Below are positions 6,121 through 15,649 of a stretch of 16,379 nucleotides of DNA, piece by piece. A program made the position numbers and the translations under genes. The DNA comes from Antrodiella citrinella (lineage: Eukaryota; Basidiomycota; Agaricomycetes; Polyporales; Steccherinaceae): assembly GCA_004802725.1 (NCBI GenBank), contig SGPM01000454.1:1430-17808 (forward strand), given 5' to 3'. Positions within the stretch are counted from its first letter, which is position 1. Each line of letters opens with the position of its first letter. Below the pieces are notes generated by a model that was not told the DNA's origin, did not search any database, and saw nothing but the letters and a program-made list of their open reading frames with translations.

Positions 6121-8629
6121 CTACAAATCCTTCGCAAGACCAACGCGCAGAGGCATCTGCGTCTTCGTGTCGACTGATCCTACAGTCGGGTAGATAATGC
6201 CCGCCCAGTTCCAGTAGATTTCCTTCTCGGAGAAATCGAATGTGAAGGTCTCTACCAGCATTGCCAGTATGACTTCTGCTCGCAAGGTCAGCATCAGTGA
6301 GTGCCATGAGAGATGACTCGGACGAGATCACGCACTCATTTCCAATTGAGAGAACTTGAAGCCGCTGTGAGGTAGGCAACAGAGTGTCAGTAATTGAGTT
6401 ACGGGACAATGCATTGGAACGGTACGCACATGCAAGACCTGTTCCCAGCTAGGAACGTCATCCTACCAGAAAGGAAAAGACTCAGTCAAACAACACTAGC
6501 GACTTGAGCGCAAACATGCCACGTACAAATGGGAGTATATCCCTGGGATACGCGCCTCAAGGACGCTATCCGGCAACGCCTCGAGCCACCGCTCGGGCTT
6601 CCACTCGTGCGCGTCATCGCCCCAGAGGACCGGCGTCCGGTTCGTCGCGGTGATCCCCAGCACGAGCATCGTGCGCGCAGGGACGACGACCTCATCGACC
6701 ATCTGCCCATCTTTGCCCCGGATCGGGGTGTGCAGAGGCAGTACGGCGTCCCTGCTGGCCCTGGAAAGGTGACGGTAGGGTCGTGGATGAGACATGGTAA
6801 GCGAGGATGACGGGAAGCAGACTCACTCTCGGGTCATGTATGGGACCGGGGTAGATCTGCAGGGTAGAGATGTCAACATGTCAATCCTATACTTGCGCTC
6901 ATGGACATTGCCCGGAGATACTATTACTTACAGTCGCAAAGTCTCTCTGCAGACAGCATCCAGGTAAGGCAAAGACGTGACAGTATCATAGGACAGCTCC
7001 TGCCCGTCTGCACGGGCTTCACGAAGCTCTTGTCGGAGCTTGGCTTGCGCTTCCGGGTGCGCAGCGAGGGTGCACAGCGTCAGAGCGAGTGCGGTGGAAG
7101 TCGTGTCCGTAGCGGCAAACGTCAAGCCTCTTCAATCGATGCAAGCAAGTGATGGTCAGGTCCGCCGTCATGTTCATAATGTATTAAAAAGGACGTACGA
7201 CATCATGCCCAGCAACTCCTCATCCTCCATTCGCTCCTCGTCTGAGGCTTTCATATTTTCCCTGACTAGAGGGTAATGATTGTGAGCCAGTGATCTCAAG
7301 TCACCATCAAACAAAGAAAACATACGAAGGCAGCTGATCAAATCATTCCCTTCTTTGACTTCCTCCTCGCCGCCAGTCGCAATTGCAGCTCTCTTCTGCG
7401 CCAAAATATCCACATTGACATTCCAGAGCGTGTCAATAAGGTCCTTTGCATGGGTGAGGCGCTTGGAAGGCAACACCTCCACGAGCCATCGTAAGAACGG
7501 CTTGGGGAGGTAGGTATAGAGGTACGGAACGGCCGGTCGCAGAATCTCTAGCGCGAACACCGCAGCGCTGTACGAAGGGCATCATGATGAGTGAATGTCG
7601 TAGAAACGTATGAAACAAGACAATGAAATATTCACGGTAGAGCCTTCATAGCGTCAACATAGGCGTTCGGTTTGTCTTCAGCCAGGGAGTCGAAGGAATG
7701 TCCCAAACCTGCTTGTCCGATGAGCTCGAGAGCGGTGCGCGACATCCATCGCGCGACGTCGACGTCTTTCTTAGAGTCCTTTTCCACCTGAGAGACCAGT
7801 GCAGTCTTGAGCTGGAGAGTAGCGTGCATATGCATGAGAATGACTAGATAATAGAAGATCAGGGTCACCCGCTCACCCTGTCTGCGACCTGGTTGAAGAT
7901 CGGTAGCATGCGACGCATATGGGTGATAGAGAAGGCTGACGGAATGCTCTACATGAGAATTGGGAGGTTAAGGTACCAGGGTAGTAATACACGAACCTGG
8001 GTTCAATATCTTACGCTGCTTGCGGTGTATATCACCTGATTTCCGCGACAAATGAGTACCGGTAATCAAGATTACGCTGAGACATACCTCTGGTGGATAA
8101 AATGCTCTTGCCGAACATAATAGCTCCAGCACTGGCCAGCAAGAAATTGAGTCAAACGTAGCCGTCAAAGCAAGTAAAACACACATGAGAAATCCTTCGG
8201 TTTCATCGTAGATGTCTGTGTCCTTGACACAGACATGGTGTAGCGCCTTGGGGTCAAAAACATAGAGGATTTTTTGCTATTAACAGTGGAAGGTGTGAGC
8301 ACGCTGCTTCCTCACGACCAGATTGGAATATACATACACCAAAGAAACCATTCATAGGCACTACGCCTCCGAACTTTTCGCCCAGCTCGCGGACGAAGGT
8401 CCAACCGCGGCGATCAAAGAATTGAGATAAGTTGCCTTCAAGAGAAGACATCGGTGAGGGTCTGCACGTCGTTCTAAACCTAACATCGAGAAGACGCACC
8501 TTTGACGAACGAAGGAGAGGAGGGTCCTGGAAGGTTATGGATGCCCGAACGGGAGAACAGGCTGCGAGAGAGATGCCATAACAGCAAGCCAAATGCGCCG
8601 ACAACGACAGCCTGTACAGCAGTTGGCAT
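6121..8629 (-). CDS. Cytochrome P450 monooxygenase, membrane-anchored
   Basis: A heme-thiolate oxidase that inserts oxygen into small molecules using electrons from P450 reductase at the ER. The substrate is unknown. Fifteen exons fit: 8500-8629, 8338-8435, 8185-8276, 8088-8131, 7997-8035, 7877-7935, 7636-7811, 7326-7567, 7199-7265, 6932-7129, 6827-6856, 6527-6760, 6430-6462, 6336-6364 and 6121-6275. They total 1626 nt, 541 residues. An N-terminal anchor (about residues 3-25, VVVGAFGLLLWHL) is followed by the proline hinge LPGPSSPS. Then come the helix-C region (HRKQRKILNPAFSITHMRRM), the I-helix oxygen-activation site (TFAATDTTS, D324-T326), the K-helix ExxR (E378, R381), the WKPERW motif and the heme loop FLAGNRSCIG with Cys480. 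The I-helix has Ala where Gly is commonest. All key residues are present, so it looks functional. No biosynthetic partner genes are adjacent. The CYP family was not assigned. Confidence 0.93.
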
Positions 8630-8705
8630 GACTTCTGGTTTGTAGTGATACTTGTTCTTGGAACGAATGACGAGGAGGCGAGGACACTCTCTCTTCGGAA
8701 GTACT

Positions 8706-8714
8706 CTTTTATAT
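8706..8714 (-). promoter_or_regulatory. TATA box of the P450 gene
   Basis: The minus strand reads ATATAAAAG here, 77 bases before the P450 ATG, a normal TATA position for a leader of about 40-50 nt. No other TATA-like motif lies nearer to the start. Confidence 0.55.
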
Positions 8715-8719
8715 GCCAT

Positions 8720-9345
8720 ACATTAGGCGGTCGCGTCTGTGCTGGTATCCGAGATATCTTCGTGAGGCTTCCAGTGACGCTCTTCCCATGGATGCAACGG
8801 CAGAAATGTGTCATCCGGCATAGCGTAAAAGAATACCAAGTCAGCGACTGAAAAAACGACGATCTGCCATAATATCAGTCAGACAAAGAACAGGGTGTGT
8901 AGAAAAACTTCGCAAGGGTCGCCTGGACCGTTTTCTGCGAAGATCGACATCTCGCCGTCTTTCAGCGGACATCCAGTTTCGCAACGGACCGGATGTCGCA
9001 TCTAGGCGAGTATATTTTGTAGCTTTTTCCGGTGTGCTGTTCCTCACAATCCAGCGAGGTACCACCAACTCTCACCAGTCTGAATACGATGTCAGGGTGA
9101 ACTGTGCCCTACAAGGGTAGGAACGGCGTAGGAATGTATTAGTACACGCGCATTTCAACTACCCACCAGGTGCCGATTCCGCTGCAGAGTCGACGTAGTA
9201 CAAGAGCGTGATATCGGACATCACACTGCGACAGAGCAATATGTACACTTCGTATCATTCCTAGGGTTCTGAAACGATTGCGCTGTCAATAAAACAGCTA
9301 GCGAGAAAATCACACCTTACCTAGAGCAATCTTGCTGGGTTGATA
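8720..9345. other. Intergenic region, no supported gene
   Basis: A 75-codon minus-strand frame at 8841-9068 (Arg-rich, WIVRNSTPEK at the start) has no recognisable domain, splice partner or family motif. The rest has stops in every frame. The region should hold the distal P450 promoter. Confidence 0.5.
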
Positions 9346-9371
9346 CCGCGTACAACCTCCGCGTACAACCT
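9346..9371 (+). repeat. Perfect 13-bp tandem duplication
   Basis: CCGCGTACAACCT occurs at 9346-9358 and again at 9359-9371 with no mismatch or gap. It lies about 35 bp beyond the stop of the HMCES-like gene, so it would fall in its 3' untranslated part. Confidence 0.85.
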
Positions 9372-9405
9372 GATATTCCTCGCAAAGAAAATGAGTGGCA
9401 ATTTT

Positions 9406-10941
9406 TCAGTTCTTTGGGGTGAAGAATGAAGTAATCTTCGTCGAAGATGAAGGTCCCACTCCTTTACTCTTGCCTTTGCCCTTCGTCTCCGCCGTCAGAT
9501 TGGCTGAAGACTATGGGTCTCGATCAATACCACAAGGCTGGACGAAAAGCAACATACTCGACCGACCTTGGCAGGTGATCCCGCATCCGCAGCCTGTAAA
9601 GTTTACTTCAGCTGCCGATGACGAGCGGAATATTGGAAGATCGAGCATGTGCACCTTTTTCTTTGGACATGAAGGTTTAAGCGTCACACTGACAGGGTCG
9701 ACTTGGGGTTCCACATATTCCACATCAGAGTCATCCTCCCAAGTGTTCAATTTTTGCAATTTGACCTTCGGTTGTGAGCCACTGGGCTCCAACAGTTGCA
9801 CATCTTCATCTGCAATATGTTCGCTTGACGGCCGCGACGGACGCTTTCGTTTCCTTTCGGGAGACTGAGAGCTGGTACCTGTTTGCTGCTTAGCGAACAT
9901 AGCCTGAATGCCGTCATTTCTCGCCGAGATCGGTTCAATGAATGTACGGGACTCAGTTCCGACTTTCCCAACTTCTTTCGGTACCTGATAGCTAGGTGCA
10001 CTGTGAGGATAGGTCTCCCTGATAAAGACGAACCACATACCACTCCAAGGGGGAGCGCGAGTCACAGTATGGCTTCACAAGCTGCGTGAGGTCAGATGTC
10101 CAATTTTGGGACGAGGTATCGAGCCATTTCGAAAGAGCCTCGTCTGTTGATAAAATGACGGGCTGACGGTCATGCAACCACGAGAATTCCTTGTTCGCGG
10201 AGGTGGTCACGATTGTGAACGTCCAAAGAGGCTCCAATTGTCCTGACTTCATAAGTGAGGTCCGACGCTAATCAGGAACACCAATGTCAAACCTTCCAAT
10301 GTGACCTTGTCGTAGAGGCCAGCCAGAAGCATCAAATTTCCGCTCTTGTGTTTTGTGAAATGAGGCAAACGCTCTTGACCCTTCTTAAGCCATTCGTAGT
10401 AGCTGTTACACAAGTGAGACGAATTTGAAAAAATTGAGTAAAGCTCACGCGCACCCTTCACAGGGTATAGCACATCGTTTCTTTCCCTTGATGCTTCCCC
10501 ACATACCCCCACCCACTGGCACCACAAGATTCTCTGACCGAGCGTTCGTTGTGTTCAATGTCTTATCTTCATGTTTAGCCCAGTGCGGGACGAGGCCCCA
10601 TTTCATGGTCTGGATCACGACTCCATTTGAAGCAGAGTCAGAGGCATTCTCAGAGCGTGACGGATTCCCTGAGCCTCCAGGGTCCCTTCTGCGTATGACA
10701 GGTGCCTGCGAATGAGGAGCTATGTTGTGCCTTGCGCCGAGGTCAGAAGAGAAGATATGGTAACACAGTACATACCTGGGATGAAATTGGTCCTGTCCAA
10801 TCCATTCGCCAACCGGAAGGTTGTATCCATGCAATTCCTGGATCTGTGCATGCTGAACTTGGCGTTAGCAAAGTCCTCTATTCTTTGTTCCACTTTCCAG
10901 GCATTGCTCACGGGCAAACCAAGCGAGAATCTGCCACACAT
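9406..10941 (-). CDS. SRAP-domain DNA-protein crosslink factor (HMCES/YedK family)
   Basis: SRAP proteins covalently trap abasic sites in single-stranded DNA at replication forks through the N-terminal Cys2. Exons: 10894-10941, 10776-10843, 10455-10730, 10293-10402, 10041-10242, 9558-9991 and 9406-9503 (1236 nt, 411 residues). The protein starts MCGRF, so Cys2 is in place once Met is removed. Other active-site positions are N101 (NTTNARSE), E130 (CEGYYEW) and H191 (WLHDRQPVIL). The MKWGLVPHW strand is also intact. After the catalytic domain comes a Lys/Arg- and acid-rich linker (ERKRKRPSRP), then a last exon ending TKITSFFTPKN, a PCNA-binding PIP-like peptide. The human protein is also reported to bind PCNA. 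For the last intron I chose donor GTATGT (54 nt); an alternative GTCGGT donor three codons upstream would also stay in frame. Intron 1 carries a GCTAAC branch-like site. Confidence 0.94.
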
Positions 10942-11182
10942 TACGCTCAGTAAATAACGGAGAAAGTGCAAAGATTTTGACGAGAGGTTCCGAGTCGGAC
11001 TGGCGCAAGCTAGGAGTTGTGCCAAATTTGGAAGACGCGTCTCAGGCGGATTCTGAATCGGAGTTGGAAATCAACCTCCTCCACGACCGTGACACTGACG
11101 ACCTCGAGCTCATCGTGCTGAACGTCGAGCTCGTCATTTACGACCCCTCATCTCACCATAGACGACAGCCTCGACGACATAC
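10942..11182. promoter_or_regulatory. Shared promoter of HMCES-like and BTP genes
   Basis: The two ATGs face away from each other across 241 bp. The plus-strand frame through here is not in phase with the BTP start and is read as chance. No TATA box stands out. Co-expression of the two genes is possible but not shown. Confidence 0.5.
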
Positions 11183-13188
11183 ATGGACACAGCCTCCAAA
11201 AAGATCCTTGAATCCGCAACGCTCTCTACGCTTCATGCTCAACAATTCTCACGCTCGTCTACCCAAGCTCACTTGCTCCTCACGGATCTCCTTTCTCGCT
11301 ACATCACATTGCTTTCGTCGACATGCGCCAAGTATGCGCAACATGCAGGAAGGGTGGGAGTGACGGCGAAGGACGCAGCTGCAGCGTTAGAGGAGCTGGG
11401 TGTCGGTGTGGAAGAGTTAACTGAATATTGGGAGACCGAGGGCAGAGACATGGCGCGATTTGGGTACAGTGGGCAGATGTCGAGGACGCAGAGGCGGCAA
11501 GAAGAACTCACAGAGATGAGAGGTACGTGGAGGGAATGCATAAACGTGTTTGGGCCTTCGAGCTTGAATACTCGTCTTCACAGCTGCCCTTGATGTCGGT
11601 CGCAAAGAGGATCAAGATGACATGGTTCCGCTCATCTACATGCCTGTCGAGGAGGAAATGTTTTACTCTGACGAGCTGTCCGGCCTGCTGGACGAAGCTT
11701 TCGCCTCTGAAGAGTTGGAATCGGATTCTGACGACTCATCTTTGCATTCGCCGGACCATCAAGACGACTTGATGGATGTGGACCCCCTCAGCAAGCCTTT
11801 GGTGCAATCCCCAATAGAGGAGCAAATGTCTGTGTCGCGGCTGGAGTCTGAACGCGTGCATTCGCCCTTACCTCCCGGTATTGTAACCCCACCTAGATCG
11901 CCGCTACCCAGACCACCAACACCCCCTCCTCCTGCTTTCCCCCCTTCTCCTATTTCCAATCCTGCCACTCCACCTCCAACGTCGCCATCACAGCCCTTTG
12001 CAAGCAGACGGAAGCGACCACGGACGATGAATTGGACCCCCCCACCTCACATTCCCGCCTTCTTACCTCCATTCCCGCACATGAGCCCAGAGAGCTCACC
12101 TCGAGGAACTCCGGCCACTTTGCCAGAAGACGGCCCAAGTCAGACGCAGCCCTTTGCTGACACGTTGAAACTTGAGCATCCTCCTTCCCCCATGATACCA
12201 TTGGCTCAGCCCACCGCTGCGGCGCCAGCATCCTCCTCTACGTCTGCAGACTATTTGTCAATTGTACCCTATCCACTGTCGTCATTGGCATCTCAGCCCA
12301 CTTGGCACTTACCTTCCCGACCTCATAATGTGCTCGCCTCAGCGTTACCTTCTCCGTTACCCATCCCAGATACCCAGCCTGCTCTATTTGGCGCTTACCA
12401 TCATATCCTCACCCATAAGCCTTCTGAAATTGCTCCCCCTCCGAGTCAGGGGAGATACAAAGTTGCTTTGGCCCTCGTTGGGCAGAGTGAGAATGTCACC
12501 AACCCCAAATGGGAACCATCCCCGTCACTGTACGGTACCAGTGCACCCAATACCCCTCGTGTGGCGACTATCGGTCCGACGCATCCCATCATTGCTGGGA
12601 AGGAGGACGGGAAGGGCAAGGAGAGAGAGGGTGCAGACTCTGCCGCTGAGGCCAAGTTGCCTTCCATGCCCACGAGACCTCTTCCCTCCTTCGATCGTGT
12701 TGCTCCTCTTGTAAGCACATCGCGGTCGAGAATCCCGCAGTTAGCGAAACAATTGCTGTCCGTGAGTGTCATATCTCGATCGATGGGTCTACGACATATT
12801 GCTGATCAGCCTCTCTTATCAGAACCCTGTGCACAATCGTACGACGCGGTTGGGTCATCCACCAGCGCTGATACGTGGTACCACCAAGTTAGTATACGGT
12901 CCAGGTGTCCCTGCACCGTGGAATTCATCTTCCATACCCCCGCCACTCCCGACCGCCAGCAAGCCGAATGGCAAGGAAGTCAACGGCAAAGATAAGGACA
13001 AGGACAAGGACGACGCTGTCAGCGCAGCGAAGCTTCTTCCGGATGCCAGACTGTTTGCAACGTGGAACTGGGACCAGAAGAGCTACAAGGAGCCCTTGCA
13101 GGCACACAGACGGGGTAGGATGGGCAGCGTTGCGGGGAGTGTACATATAGGTGCTGTTCCGAATGGGATCAGTAGGCGGGACAGGTGA
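11183..13188 (+). CDS. BTP histone-fold protein, putative TFIID subunit (TAF3/TAF8-like)
   Basis: Bromodomain-associated (BTP) histone folds pair with a partner TAF, such as TAF10, inside TFIID or SAGA, so a nuclear role in transcription initiation is likely. Exons 11183-11522, 11584-12761 and 12823-13188 join in frame (1884 nt, 627 residues), with two 61-nt introns (donors GTACGT and GTGAGT). Residues about 5-90 form the fold: helices around AQQFSRSSTQAHLLLTDLLS, the segment CAKYAQHAGR, then AAALEELGVGVEELTEYW. The rest is mostly disordered: an acidic stretch (EELESDSDDSS), long Pro/Ser runs (RPPTPPPPAFPPSP) and a DKDKDKDD low-complexity block. The short segment MVPLIYMPVEEEMFYSDELS just after the fold may be a conserved docking motif. 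TAF3 versus TAF8 cannot be decided: I see neither a TAF3 PHD finger nor a clear TAF8 C-terminal domain. Confidence 0.8.
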
Positions 13189-13499
13189 AATGGGTGCTTG
13201 TGTAGATTATCATGGAGCTATTTTGCTCTCTTTTGTCGTGACTTTGCTCTGGAGTGTACGCACGTACGTACGAGGAATGTGAATACAAGCTTTGTCGCTC
13301 AGTCAACGACTATGTACATGACTAGCAAACAACAGATTACCCTAAGTCGTCTGTGATGTTCCCGGAATAGGCGACCACACCAAGCGTGTTTTCTCAACTG
13401 TACAACCATTTAAAAATACCAAAACTACATGATAGTGTGCTATTGTACCTACAATGTTTGATAGAGATGTCAAAAAGGGCAGAAATAAATGTTGTAAAA
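13189..13499. other. 3' flank of the BTP gene
   Basis: No gene is seen. A short repeat of ACGT units (GTACGCACGTACGTACGAGG) lies at about 13256-13275, and an AATAAA-type signal occurs near 13485. The BTP poly(A) site should be in this stretch. Confidence 0.45.
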
Positions 13500-13500
13500 A

Positions 13501-13560
13501 GGCTTGCGCCAGCTGGAATCGAACCCCGGACGGCGCCAATTTCCGTCGCGCGACACTTTT
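13501..13560 (-). other. tRNA-like B-box block, probable tRNA-derived relic
   Basis: On the minus strand GGTTCGATTCC matches the Pol III B box, and a run of five T follows about 20 bases later at the 13500 end, as in tRNA genes. A GACGG...CCGTC hairpin precedes it. However, the T-stem does not pair (CGGGG against CCAGC), the anticodon-like loop is 9 nt, and I find no acceptor partner for TGGCGCA and no A box at the right distance. It is therefore not a canonical tRNA. A tRNA-derived SINE or a degraded tRNA is possible. Confidence 0.3.
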
Positions 13561-13599
13561 TGCAAAATTGAAGCGCGAACGAACTGCGTACCGTACACA

Positions 13600-15007
13600 T
13601 GCGCACTCTCATATCATAACTGACACTCGGGTCGTAGTCCGGTTTGAGAATGAGGAGGACGAGTGGCATGTTCCGCAGATTTTCGAGAAGGTCGCTCTGG
13701 CCGAGTTTAAACATGAGTCACTCACAAGCATGCGATAAGATCACTGCACTCACCGTGATTTTCTCGACATCGGGATGGCGAGGAGAGAATTTCCACTGAA
13801 AATAAGGTGTGTAATATCAGATGACAGAATGAGGATTCTTCGTCATAGCACCAAGGGCGGCGTGTGCAAAGAGGTGGGACGGTCGAATATCTTGGAGAAC
13901 AGCGCGGAAATAGCCTAGTTCCTCGGAGCTGGTCATCATGGCATCCTGCCAGAACCGCACCGGGCACCTGAGACCCATAGCGGTTTTGGAGACGCTGCAC
14001 TGCAAAACATCGGGGGAGGTCCACGTAGATTTGGACGAAGCCGGGCTTGAAGCCGGGTTCCGCCAACGCGCGCTTTCGACCGGCACCGTTGCAATATTGT
14101 ATGAGTCCCACCACAGCTCGCGCATATTAGAGAAAATTTTTGAGAGGTTCGGAGCGACGTCGTAAAATGTGGTTCTCTCCAGCTTGATCACGCGGACGCC
14201 GGGATACTTGTACTTATCGGGAGGGGCCCCTGAAACAGTATGGATTTACGATTTCCATATGCGTGAGATGGCTCCGAAATGACTTGAGGACGTTGATAGG
14301 GTCGTAGAGAGCATCATCGTCTGCCAGTGGATAGCCAGACTCCTCGAAACATATAGAAGCAGCAGAGACAAGAGATGGAATGCCGCCAATGATGTCTGCG
14401 GCCTCATAACCTACTCCCCAAAACTTGACCTCCGTCAATTCCTAAAACGACTGTACAAGCATCTCCATCTTCTTTGACGTCCTCGAAAGCCTCGATGCAA
14501 AGGTATCTGAGTCTCGGACATGACACCATGGTATGGTTTTCGCTAGGTAAGAGACCATCACGATCTCCGGAATCGCGTTGGGGACCCTTTATTCGAAGGA
14601 AATTCTCCGTCGCTATCGCTATCTGAGTCGTCCGAGTCGTCGACTGATAGCGGTGTCCATAATATGCTGAGCCTGTGAACGAAGCGTCCGAGGTCTGCAA
14701 TGATGACAAATTGTAGAAGGACAAGAGTCTCTCTGGGCTATGATCAAAGTGGAAGGATACATCGCGAAGGAGTTCGGCCAAGGCGGAATTGCGCAGCGCG
14801 CGTCATGTTTGTGCGAATCGCATCAAGTCCTTCTTCTTTTCCACAAATGCGGCGACTTGGAAAAGGATATCCTAGTCAAGGGAGACTGTTATCTCGTTCG
14901 GTGTCTGTGAAACATTGGTTAAAGTCAGTAGCGAACACGGGGGTCAGAAATTTGGACAGTACCAACATCGACTCATCGATGTTTACACTACTCGAGTGTT
15001 TCGCCAT
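13600..15007 (-). pseudogene. F-box family gene, inactivated
   Basis: F-box proteins recruit substrates to SCF ubiquitin ligases; Agaricomycetes carry very large families. The minus strand reads DILFQVAAFVEKKKDLMRF then AQT, stop, RALRNSALAELLRDVSFHF. The stop (TGA, 14803-14805) sits exactly where F-box ends normally carry Cys (TCRALR-type). Soon after, at about 14705-14718, the path leaves that frame after ERLLSFY and continues one frame over as VIIADLGRFVHRLSILWTPL and an acidic DDSDSDSDGEF run. Later pieces return to other frames: CPRLRYLCIEAFEDVKEDG, then ELTEVKFWGVGYEAADIIGG, then YPGVRVIKLERTTFYDVAPN, then LLENLRNMPLVLLILKPDY. Some switches may be introns, but several gaps between them (15-20 nt) are too short for splicing. 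A possible start is the ATG at 15005-15007 with an intron before DILFQ. Confidence 0.75.
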
Positions 15008-15255
15008 TTTCCAACACTATGACCCTGCTATGTACCTTCAAAGCTTCGTATGTGCAAACGGTTTCGGAGGAAGACACTACCAGATGCTTGAAAGTTGAAA
15101 TTGGCCCGTATCTAAGTAAGTAAGAGCGACCGGTACCGATTCGACGAACAAATATACGTTTATCTGGTATGACTCAGATGAAGTGCTAGACCAGCTTGAA
15201 GACGCGTTACCAGGTATTGGAACCTGTCTCCCCCACCCACCTCGAAGCAACGTCC

Positions 15256-15372
15256 ATGGACGTCCACTTCAACCAGGATGTGCTGGTCGCCATCATTGAG
15301 CCTGGCGGCTTGGACGCCATTTCGTGCGTGTCTTCAATTTGTACGGAGACAAGAGGATCTACTGAGGGGAAA
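15256..15372 (+). pseudogene. Short F-box-like first exon, disrupted
   Basis: The ATG at 15256 opens 39 codons, MDVHFNQDVLVAIIEPGG and then DAISCVSSICTETRG, ending at a consensus donor (AAA/GTGAGT). The pattern N-x-DVL, then a spaced VS-x2-C, resembles the start of basidiomycete F-box proteins. It faces away from the F-box pseudogene on the other strand. No second exon follows, because a candidate LTR begins 27 bp after the donor. If that LTR is real, it interrupted the first intron. The F-box assignment rests on a few residues only. Confidence 0.35.
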
Positions 15373-15513
15373 GTGAGTTAGGGAATCGGACATTCTACTG
15401 TTGGTTCCTGTTATGTAACCATATTCCTTCCATCTAATCACACTCGTACTTTCACCTTTCACATTCCGATGACTCCTCTCCTTTCTTTGTCCTTTGTCTC
15501 GATGACTCGCATT

Positions 15514-15539
15514 CGGCCATGGCGCGCAGCGCATGGCCG
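15514..15539. repeat. Perfect 8-bp inverted repeat (hairpin)
   Basis: CGGCCATG and CATGGCCG are separated by 10 GC-rich bases, and the whole is strongly GC-rich compared with its surroundings. It sits 14 bp upstream of the TATA run, consistent with an LTR promoter element. Confidence 0.85.
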
Positions 15540-15553
15540 AGCCTCTCTACTTG

Positions 15554-15561
15554 TATATATA
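15554..15561 (+). promoter_or_regulatory. TATA box of the candidate LTR
   Basis: TATATATA, 14 bp after the hairpin. It would drive the element's transcript, starting about 25-30 bp downstream, towards the gag-like ORF. Confidence 0.5.
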
Positions 15562-15649
15562 CAGCTGTAGTAGCTACTGCATTCAGCACCTCACTTGTAC
15601 CTGCTCACCAGCACTCTCGCGCTCTGCGTGAACCAGCCTGATCACTACG

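Noticed and set aside
8645..8851. Plus-strand ORF of 68 codons opposite the P450 promoter
   Set aside because: It has no domain or splice partner, and it overlaps the P450 TATA box and leader on the other strand.
8841..9068. Arg-rich minus-strand ORF of 75 codons
   Set aside because: Composition alone does not support coding. No motif, no conserved start context and no neighbouring exons were found.
9511..10065. Continuous minus-strand ORF of 184 codons as a separate gene
   Set aside because: It is the sixth exon of the HMCES-like gene read through its flanking introns. The start codon lies in intron 5 and the stop in intron 6.
12262..12714. Plus-strand ORF of 150 codons inside the BTP gene
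   Set aside because: It is a shadow in another frame of the Pro/Ser-rich exon, with no independent features.
11622..12995. Plus-strand ORF of 457 codons as a complete Pro-rich protein
   Set aside because: It is exon 2 of the BTP gene plus read-through of intron 2. The histone fold lies in exon 1, and the true C-terminus is in exon 3.
2917..13188. Secondary-metabolite gene cluster around the P450
   Set aside because: The neighbours are eIF5A, LIM, HMCES-like and BTP genes. No backbone synthase, transporter or tailoring enzyme is present in the window.
13501..13560. Canonical tRNA gene
   Set aside because: The T-stem and acceptor stem do not pair, and no A box lies at the proper distance, so only a B-box-like block is reported.
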